From the NCBI GenBank assembly GCA_902795875.1, contig CADBND010000031.1, forward strand, positions 1-10,700: 10,700 bases of DNA. The letters are read 5' to 3'. Below are positions 6,151 to 10,700 of this stretch, one piece after another. The notes beneath the pieces are model-generated. The model ran no database searches, had not been told where the DNA came from, and saw only the letters and a list, made by a program, of their open reading frames with translations. This DNA is from an uncultured Erysipelotrichaceae bacterium. GTDB taxonomy: Bacteria > Bacillota_I > Bacilli_A > Erysipelotrichales > Erysipelotrichaceae. The translations under genes and the position numbers were made by a program. Each line of letters starts with the position of its first letter. Position 1 is the first letter of the stretch.

Positions 6151-6171
6151 GATCTAATATTCGATCATTTC

Positions 6172-6196
6172 AGGGGCTGCTGATCAGCCCTTTTCT
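6172..6196 (+). terminator. Intrinsic terminator after the small peptide gene
   Basis: GGGCTG (6174-6179), loop CTGAT and CAGCCC (6185-6190) are followed by TTTTCT. A strong GC stem with a T tail 23 bases after the stop codon isolates the peptide gene from the hydrolase downstream. Confidence 0.85.
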
Positions 6197-6219
6197 AATT
6201 AATATACCAGTCAACTTGT

Positions 6220-6260
6220 ATCCTTATATAATATGTAATCTTATAAAATAATATAAGGAT
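6220..6260 (+). promoter_or_regulatory. Inverted-repeat operator and promoter region of the proline-iminopeptidase-like gene
   Basis: ATCCTTATAT (6220-6229) and ATATAAGGAT (6251-6260) form a perfect 10-bp inverted repeat with a 21-base spacer, 30 bases before the ATG. A TATAAT (6227-6232) overlaps the first arm, and TTATAAAATAAT lies between the arms, so a repressor bound here would block RNA polymerase. In RNA it would be a weak AT-rich hairpin. No clear -35 box is visible. The arm sequence recurs as ATTATATAAGGAT at 7422-7434. Confidence 0.42.
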
Positions 6261-6290
6261 TTAACCATACATATCATTCGGAGGTCAAAC

Positions 6291-7247
6291 ATGACAACGG
6301 ACATCAAGAAAATAATACTTGTCAACGGCGTGATGCAGAAGATCCACGTCGTCAGTAACGACGATTCCCTTCCGGTACTTCTCTTTCTGCACGGAGGACC
6401 CGGTGTCGTAAACCGGCACGGGGTCATGACGGAACACAAAGATCTTCTCGATACCTTCACCATCGCAACCTGGGACCAGAGAGGAACAGGGGGATCCTAT
6501 TCAGGTGTCAGCACCGATACCCTTACGATCGGTCAGCTGGTTGCGGATGCGGAAGCAGTCGTCGAATATCTTTGTGAACAATTCAATAAGGAAAAGATCT
6601 TCATCATCGGTGGCAGCTGGGGAAGCCTTCTGGGAACAAGACTTGCCTATGCACATCCGGAACACATCGCCGCCTATGTCGGATTCGGGCAGTTCGTCAA
6701 CGGTGAGAAAAACGAAGCCATCTCTTACCAGTACACCCTCGATGCCGCAAAGGCAGCCGGCGATGAAGACGCTGTATCAAAACTGGAAAAAGTCGGGCCT
6801 CCTGTCAAAGGACAATACAAAGGCGGATTCGACGGAATGATGGTACAGCGAAATCTGATGATGAAATACGGCGGCTATTCCAAATCGGAAAAAGAAAGAA
6901 GCTACATGGATGCGATCATCAAACCGATGATCCTCTCCGGTGAATACAGTATTTCCGATTTTGCGGGCGTTGCGTTAGGATACAAGAAAGTCCTGAAAGC
7001 CATGTGGGCTGAGATCGGCTGTGAAGACCTGACGAAATACACAAAATTTGAAGTTCCCTTCCTGGTCTTTGACGGAAGGCTGGATATGAATACACCGGCG
7101 CAGCTGGTGGAAGACTGGTTCACCCAGATCGAAGCACCCTACAAGGAACTGATCTGGTTCGATCAGTCAGGACACAACCCCATGAACGATGAACCGGAAA
7201 GATTCAAGAAACTTCTGAGAGAAAAACTATCTCAATTTTCCGCGTAA
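6291..7247 (+). CDS. Alpha/beta hydrolase, proline iminopeptidase-like (peptidase family S33)
   Basis: A 318-residue soluble hydrolase with all S33 signatures: HGGPG oxyanion loop (34-38), WDQRGTGGS (61-69), nucleophile elbow GGSWGS with Ser109, Asp265 in DGRLDMNTPA and His295 in QSGHNP. Length and motif spacing fit proline iminopeptidases, which remove N-terminal proline from peptides, and related epoxide-hydrolase-like or lactone-cleaving enzymes. Sequence alone cannot separate these. The cap region (about 135-235) is Met- and Lys-rich and gives no clear hint. No signal peptide, so cytoplasmic. GGAGG seven bases before the ATG fixes the start. It is a single-gene unit: terminators lie before (6172-6196) and after (7272-7323). 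A promoter overlapping an inverted repeat suggests repressor control. Confidence 0.88.
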   Translation: MTTDIKKIILVNGVMQKIHVVSNDDSLPVLLFLHGGPGVVNRHGVMTEHKDLLDTFTIATWDQRGTGGSYSGVSTDTLTIGQLVADAEAVVEYLCEQFNKEKIFIIGGSWGSLLGTRLAYAHPEHIAAYVGFGQFVNGEKNEAISYQYTLDAAKAAGDEDAVSKLEKVGPPVKGQYKGGFDGMMVQRNLMMKYGGYSKSEKERSYMDAIIKPMILSGEYSISDFAGVALGYKKVLKAMWAEIGCEDLTKYTKFEVPFLVFDGRLDMNTPAQLVEDWFTQIEAPYKELIWFDQSGHNPMNDEPERFKKLLREKLSQFSA

Positions 7248-7271
7248 GTTTCTTCGCAGATCAACACAATT

Positions 7272-7323
7272 AAAAAGAAGATCTTTCTGCTTTGCATTCC
7301 CTGCAGCAATCGATCTTCTTTTA
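7272..7323 (+). terminator. Long-stem terminator after the S33 hydrolase
   Basis: AAAAGAAGATC (7273-7283) pairs perfectly with GATCTTCTTTT (7312-7322), an 11-bp stem. A smaller CTGC/GCAG pair (7287-7290/7302-7305) lies inside its 28-base loop. The T run is part of the stem end. The A/T symmetry means it could act on either strand. Confidence 0.65.
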
Positions 7324-7580
7324 TATACTCAATTGTTTATTTTCTTTTCGCTTTCTTTCCATCCGTCAGGCAGATATCCACCTCACTTGGACATCTGCAG
7401 GTGCAGGATCAGAAGCCCTATATTATATAAGGATAGAGATTTCTTACGTTTTTCTCTGTTTTTGGTTCAATGATCCCTGTTTTTCTCAAAAAAATATATG
7501 ATTTGTGCCGATTTTCCTTTAAATTTCGCTATTTTTGACAAAAAAATATAAAAATTATATCAAAATACCGTTCAATACAC

Positions 7581-7599
7581 TTTTTTTTTTTTTTTTTTT
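7581..7599. repeat. T19 homopolymer tract
   Basis: Nineteen consecutive T lie between the TTGACA promoter and the ribosome binding site of the surface protein gene. Tracts this long are prone to slipped-strand length change. Here a change would not shift a reading frame but would alter leader length and structure. No hairpin precedes it, so it is not an intrinsic terminator. The exact count may vary with sequencing. Confidence 0.85.
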
Positions 7600-7606
7600 A
7601 TTGTGA

Positions 7607-7653
7607 CCTCCTTATAGAATGAAGCCATAAAAGGAAGACATTTCAAAAGGAGG
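7607..7653 (+). promoter_or_regulatory. Hairpin masking the ribosome binding site of the surface protein gene
   Basis: CCTCCTT (7607-7613) is a perfect complement of the AAGGAGG ribosome binding site (7647-7653), eight bases before the ATG at 7662. Further pairing of AATG (7618-7621) with CATT (7639-7642) extends the helix across a symmetric 4x4 internal loop, leaving a 17-base terminal loop. Folding would hide the ribosome binding site, so this is a candidate thermosensor, attenuator or target of a trans-acting RNA or protein. Confidence 0.5.
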
Positions 7654-7661
7654 AACAAAAC

Positions 7662-9437
7662 ATGAAAAACACGAAAGCAAATCTCATCACTAAGTTACTG
7701 ATCATGATCATCATCGCCATCGTCGGATTCAACTTCAGTGTAAGCAGATTATATGCTGAAGAAGATATCCCGGCACAGACGGACTCTGAAGAGACAAGCA
7801 CTGAAGAGCTTATCCTCGAAGAGAACCAGACGGAGGTCGTGATCGAAGCAACGGAAGCTCCGAGCCAGCCAAACACGGAAGGCTTAAGTGTCGCTGAAGC
7901 AAACGAACTGATCGAAGAGTACAACAGCCAGGTCGACGAATACAACGAAGCCAAGCAGCTGGAATTCGAACAGGAAGTAGCCGCAGCAGAAGAACACAAC
8001 GCCGCAGAAGATGCCAAGGTTGCAGAAAACGAAAAACTCATCCAGGCATACGAAAACGCACAGGCAAAGATCGAAGCGCACGAAAACAGCGGACCGGCAA
8101 CCAAGACGACTGACGTCAATGAACTCCCGGACAGCTACGAAGTGACACTTGAAGATCCCAACGAAGCCAAGACCATCATCTATACCGAAGCAGAAGAAAA
8201 ATCAGGCGAAAAAGTAAAAGTCATGAACATCCACTTCTTCTTCGATGAGGACTGCACATACGACGGTTACATGCCTTACGATCTTGAAGATCTGCTGAAC
8301 AACGAAGACATCAGAAGCCACACCGTCCTGGCAGAATGGGAAACGATCGAGATCGACAAGAACGATACGATCCAGACGATAAGCGAAGCAGACACGATGA
8401 AGTCCGGAAACAGCTCCTTCTACAAGTACCTCGACGGTTACGTAAACGGATTCTGGTACCCTTCTCTCTCGATGTTCTCATCCACAGCTGTCAACTCCAA
8501 TTACGAATGGTTCAAAGGTTCTTCACAGATCGCATCCTACGATCAGGGAACCACAGACAGACGAGCTCCGGTAGACATGTTCTCGATGTACACCTACAAC
8601 TTCTACAGAAGAGGACCTGAAGCTGCCTACACCGAGAAATACGAAGCTGACTACATGGAAGTCCCGACGGAAGCAGCCAAGCTCGAAAAGATGGAACTTC
8701 TGAGCGAACCTGAAAAAGAAGAGATCGTCCCGGTCATCGATGAAAAAGAACCGGCTCCGGTCGAAGAAGAGATCATCGAAGTCGTCATTCCGGAAACGGT
8801 CACACCGCAGGCAGAACCCGAAGTTGAAGAAGCAGTAGAGATCGCCGAGGAAGAAACACCTGCAGCAGCTCCGGTCGAAACAGTAACTGTCGCTACCATC
8901 ATCGCAGAAGCAGCAGCTCCGGCAGCAGCACCTGAAGTAAAAGAAGAGATCGAAGTGGAAGCAGCTCTTCCTCAGATCGAAGAGACCATCGAGATCAACG
9001 ATGAAACAGCTCCCTTAGCCGGATCTGATGAGATCGCAGTTGAGATCAACCATTGGGCTCTGGTCAACCTCTTATCCGTCATCGTCACAGCTCTCACCGC
9101 TCTGGGCATGATCGTAACATTCTTCAGAAACAACAAAGAAGAAGAAAACGAAGACGAACTCAACAAAGCACAAATCGTAGAAACGGAAGCAAACGAGGAA
9201 GAGGAAGACGAAGAAAGCAGAAGAAGATCCAAATTCTTAGGACTGATCCCCGCCATCGTATCCATCATCTTCTTCATCCTGACAGAAGACATGAGAAATC
9301 CGATGACTCTGATCGACAGATACACGCTCCTGATGATCATCATCGCCATCACCAACATCGTCCTGGCGATCATCACCAGAAACAAAAAGGAAAAAGACAA
9401 CGAATACGAGCAGCAGTTCCAAACAGAAGCTGCCTGA
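7662..9437 (+). CDS. Large acidic surface protein with C-terminal three-helix membrane anchor
   Basis: A 591-residue exported protein. Residues 1-32 are a signal peptide (basic start, Ile/Leu core, cut near LYA-EED). After a Thr/Glu stretch, residues 76-142 form an Ala/Glu-rich predicted coiled coil like stalks of streptococcal surface proteins. Residues 150-335 look globular and aromatic-rich (NIHFFFDEDC, GYVNGFWYPSL), with the only Cys at 198; I do not recognise this domain. Residues 336-455 are low-complexity Glu/Pro/Ala/Val, probably a wall-spanning stem. At the end, WALVNLLSVIVTALTALGMI (465-484 and on), an acidic loop, an RRRSK turn, and two more helices (526-541, 553-572) replace an LPXTG sorting signal. 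I recall similar WAL...LTEDM...D.(Y/W) anchors in other Bacillota surface proteins. The role is probably adhesion or wall structure. AAGGAGG supports the start; the gene is monocistronic. Confidence 0.82.
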   Translation: MKNTKANLITKLLIMIIIAIVGFNFSVSRLYAEEDIPAQTDSEETSTEELILEENQTEVVIEATEAPSQPNTEGLSVAEANELIEEYNSQVDEYNEAKQLEFEQEVAAAEEHNAAEDAKVAENEKLIQAYENAQAKIEAHENSGPATKTTDVNELPDSYEVTLEDPNEAKTIIYTEAEEKSGEKVKVMNIHFFFDEDCTYDGYMPYDLEDLLNNEDIRSHTVLAEWETIEIDKNDTIQTISEADTMKSGNSSFYKYLDGYVNGFWYPSLSMFSSTAVNSNYEWFKGSSQIASYDQGTTDRRAPVDMFSMYTYNFYRRGPEAAYTEKYEADYMEVPTEAAKLEKMELLSEPEKEEIVPVIDEKEPAPVEEEIIEVVIPETVTPQAEPEVEEAVEIAEEETPAAAPVETVTVATIIAEAAAPAAAPEVKEEIEVEAALPQIEETIEINDETAPLAGSDEIAVEINHWALVNLLSVIVTALTALGMIVTFFRNNKEEENEDELNKAQIVETEANEEEEDEESRRRSKFLGLIPAIVSIIFFILTEDMRNPMTLIDRYTLLMIIIAITNIVLAIITRNKKEKDNEYEQQFQTEAA

Positions 9438-9450
9438 GATATCTTCCTTT

Positions 9451-9480
9451 AAGAAAACAGGTTCAATACCTGTTTTTCTT
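9451..9480 (+). terminator. First terminator after the surface protein gene
   Basis: AAGAAAACAGGT (9451-9462), loop TCAAT and ACCTGTTTTTCTT (9468-9480) form a stem whose 3' side is T-rich, starting 14 bases after the stop codon. Confidence 0.75.
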
Positions 9481-9494
9481 ATCAGAAGCATTTA

Positions 9495-9536
9495 AAAGGC
9501 CGAAGGACTTTCGAAATATCCTCCGGCCTTTGTTTT
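9495..9536 (+). terminator. Second, stronger terminator in tandem
   Basis: AAAGGCCG (9495-9502) pairs with CGGCCTTT (9524-9531). After one mismatch AGGA/TCCT (9504-9507/9519-9522) extends the stem. GTTTTG follows. The tandem arrangement suggests a highly transcribed gene upstream. The stem is symmetric and could stop transcription on the other strand too. Confidence 0.78.
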
Positions 9537-9706
9537 GTATTAACGAAACAGCAAAGGCAATAAGCTTTTCACTCACTTTTATCGTATAAATCATAGAGGA
9601 GATAAAGTGAGGTTATTTTGCCGCAAAAGACATACGCATTCCTGCACGCCTTATAATCAAAATATATACTTTCCTCATCAAGGCATATAGAATAAAGATA
9701 GAAGAT
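9537..9706 (+). promoter_or_regulatory. Upstream region of the YwaF-like gene
   Basis: TATAAT at 9652-9657 is the best -10 candidate, with only a poor GACATA 17 bases upstream; TAGAAT at 9688-9693 is an alternative very near the ATG. An AGAGGAG at 9595-9601 precedes a GTG at 9607 that opens a 27-codon frame ending in TAG at 9690 (see rejected items). No other gene is seen. Confidence 0.35.
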
Positions 9707-10447
9707 ATGGAGTATTTCTGGACACATAAAGACAATATCCCGGACGGCTTAGGCTACAGACAATTCAAAACTGGTCATTTTGTATGGCTTTCCTTTACCG
9801 TCCTTTTCGTGGTCGTCTATTCCGTATCATACAAAAACGCGGACCTGTCTTTGCGTGTGATTCTTTTAAGATCGCTCAGTACGGTCCTGATCCTCAGCGA
9901 CGTCATAAAGATGTTCATCCTGGCCCGCTCCGATGTCAGGCTGTCTGATTATCTTCCTCTTGAGATCTGCAGCTTCGGTGCCTATTTCATCTTTCTGGAT
10001 TCGATCTGGTACAACAACTCCTTCTTCTTACAGATGCTGCTGATCCTCTTTCTTCCGGCAGCCATCATGGCCATCCTTTTTCCGACGACCTCTACGCTTC
10101 CTTTCTGGAACTTCTATACGATCCACCAGTTCTTCTATCACGGAGCGATGATCGCCTACATCGTTGCCCGCTTTATCGCCAACGAGATCCCGCTCGATTA
10201 TCCGAGTGTTCTGGCATCCATCGCCAAGATCCTGGTCCTGGTCGGGATCATGTATCTGATCGATTCGATATTCGATAAGAACTTCATGTTCCTGCGTGAT
10301 CCCTATGGCAACCCGCTGCTGCAGCTCATCTGGAACAAAGCGAAAAACGGACGCTTCTATACGATCTGTCTGATCTGTTTCAGTATCTTTATCATCCACG
10401 TTTTCTATCTGCTGTTCAAAGTTCTGTCGCTGCTGTTGCTTCAATAA
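9707..10447 (+). CDS. YwaF/TMEM164-family integral membrane protein
   Basis: A 246-residue protein with about six to seven hydrophobic helices and no signal peptide, matching the YwaF family (the bacterial side of TMEM164). The marks are an early HFVWLSF, LPLEICSFG (83-91) with Cys88, FWNFYTIHQFFYHG (133-146) with His145, and NFMFLRDPYGNPLLQLIW (192-209). Human TMEM164 is described as an acyltransferase for ether phospholipids with an essential Cys and His in a comparable place, so this protein keeps the candidate catalytic pair. Transfer of that activity to the bacterial protein is inference. Only a weak AGATAGAAG precedes the ATG, so translation may be poor. It stands alone between the tandem terminators and its own terminator. 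Confidence 0.82.
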   Translation: MEYFWTHKDNIPDGLGYRQFKTGHFVWLSFTVLFVVVYSVSYKNADLSLRVILLRSLSTVLILSDVIKMFILARSDVRLSDYLPLEICSFGAYFIFLDSIWYNNSFFLQMLLILFLPAAIMAILFPTTSTLPFWNFYTIHQFFYHGAMIAYIVARFIANEIPLDYPSVLASIAKILVLVGIMYLIDSIFDKNFMFLRDPYGNPLLQLIWNKAKNGRFYTICLICFSIFIIHVFYLLFKVLSLLLLQ

Positions 10448-10469
10448 ATATGCCGACAAAAGTCTATTA

Positions 10470-10509
10470 AAAAGTCGTCACGAAACATTCCGTAACGACT
10501 TTTGTTTTA
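10470..10509 (+). terminator. Terminator after the YwaF-like gene
   Basis: AAAAGTCGT (10470-10478) pairs perfectly with ACGACTTTT (10495-10503). After one mismatch ACG/CGT (10480-10482/10491-10493) extends the stem around an 8-base loop. GTTTTAG follows. The A-rich 5' side means it may also end the minus-strand gene that converges from 10525. Confidence 0.82.
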
Positions 10510-10524
10510 GTCAGTTCTTATCTC

Positions 10525-10700
10525 CTAGAGCGGATTATCCTTTAAATATTCCTCCAGGGACTCAATGAGCTTGTCATTGTTCAAGTTGTAGAAGATCTTC
10601 TGAAAACAGCCGCTGATCAAGGGATTCAGCAATTCTTTTTCAGGAAATCAAGTTCCAGTGAAATGGACCTCCTGTTGTTTTCTCCTTCAAAACCATGACC
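10525..10700 (-). pseudogene. 3' end of a frameshifted gene, tentatively SRPBCC-like
   Basis: On the minus strand no single frame stays open across this stretch. From the window edge, one frame reads a beta-strand-like segment ending RRSISLELDFLKKN and stops at 10625. The -1 frame continues from the A5 run (10640-10636) as EKELLNPLISG, then GCFQKIFYNLNND and KLIESLEEYLKDNPL, stopping with TAG at 10525-10527. One extra A in that run would join them as ELDFLKKELLNPLISG. A beta strand followed by a long C-terminal helix resembles the end of SRPBCC (START/polyketide-cyclase-like) proteins, but the match is by impression only. The gene may be a true pseudogene or an assembly error, and the rest lies outside the window. 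A PucR-type end was also considered. Confidence 0.4.

Larger units (their letters stand above)
7324..7661 (+). promoter_or_regulatory. 338-base upstream region and leader of the surface protein gene
   Basis: No credible coding sequence is seen. From left to right it holds several elements. A hairpin lies at 7370-7398: GCAGAT and ATCTGC, then one mismatch and TCC/GGA, with a 9-base loop. ATTATATAAGGAT at 7422-7434 is shared with the operator at 6220-6232. AT-rich DNA follows, then the best promoter in the window: a perfect TTGACA (7535-7540), a 17-base spacer and TATCAA (7558-7563), with transcription expected near 7570. The resulting leader of about 90 bases carries a U19 tract (7581-7599) and a CCUCCUU that can pair with the ribosome binding site. 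Confidence 0.6.

Noticed and set aside
7581..7599. T19 tract as an intrinsic terminator
   Set aside because: No stem-loop lies immediately before it on the plus strand, and on the minus strand it would be a poly-A.
8660..9010. DNA tandem repeat in the acidic stem of the surface protein
   Set aside because: GAAGAA, GCAGCAGCTCC and similar words recur irregularly. This is low-complexity coding for Glu/Ala/Pro, not an ordered repeat array.
9607..9690. GTG-started 27-codon frame after AGAGGAG, before the YwaF-like gene
   Set aside because: Ribosome binding site and spacing are good, but the product is short, Cys/His/Arg-rich and without signal or motif, and the frame overlaps the likely -10 box. 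Only ribosome profiling could support it.

Overview
The window looks like a chromosomal stretch from a low-to-mid GC Bacillota, most likely a gut or oral anaerobe. Erysipelotrichales-like is my guess from gene style only. The signs are strong AGGAGG-type ribosome binding sites, compact U-tailed terminators, lipobox signal sequences, and a surface protein anchored by C-terminal membrane segments instead of an LPXTG motif. I see no insertion sequence, tRNA, rRNA or CRISPR array.

Layout: (1) 1-1003, minus strand: an open-ended two-TM membrane protein with a large extracytoplasmic domain, probably a sensor whose output domain lies outside the window. (2) 1118-3884, minus strand: a compact operon read in the order small coiled-coil protein, alpha/beta hydrolase with a cysteine nucleophile, flavodoxin-fold reductase with a CX2CX2CX7C motif, and aldo/keto reductase, ending in a terminator. 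A divergent LysR regulator (3993-4868) shares a 108-base control region full of GATAT repeats and is the obvious candidate regulator. (3) 4974-6196: a PrsW-type intramembrane protease (minus) divergent from a 77-residue peptide (plus). The peptide starts with a double-glycine-like leader and may be a secreted, bacteriocin-like or signalling precursor. (4) 6291-7247: a proline-iminopeptidase-type hydrolase behind an inverted-repeat promoter. (5) 7323-9437: a long leader with a T19 tract and a hairpin that can mask the ribosome binding site, followed by a 591-residue acidic surface protein with three C-terminal membrane segments and a tandem terminator. (6) 9707-10447: a YwaF/TMEM164-family membrane protein. 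(7) 10525-10700, minus strand: the 3' end of a frameshifted gene, tentatively SRPBCC-like.

The most notable signal is that the aldo/keto reductase is preceded, in another frame, by a complete lipoprotein signal peptide (LSAC lipobox). This starts three bases after the upstream stop codon and ends in an ATGA overlap with an internal start of the reductase. Either the enzyme is a surface lipoprotein broken by a one-base deletion, or a tiny lipopeptide is translationally coupled to a cytoplasmic enzyme. A second apparent one-base deletion at 10636-10640 makes homopolymer errors in the assembly a serious alternative.

The other candidates for new biology are the PrsW/leader-peptide pair, the masked ribosome binding site with its U19 leader, and the non-sortase anchor of the surface protein.
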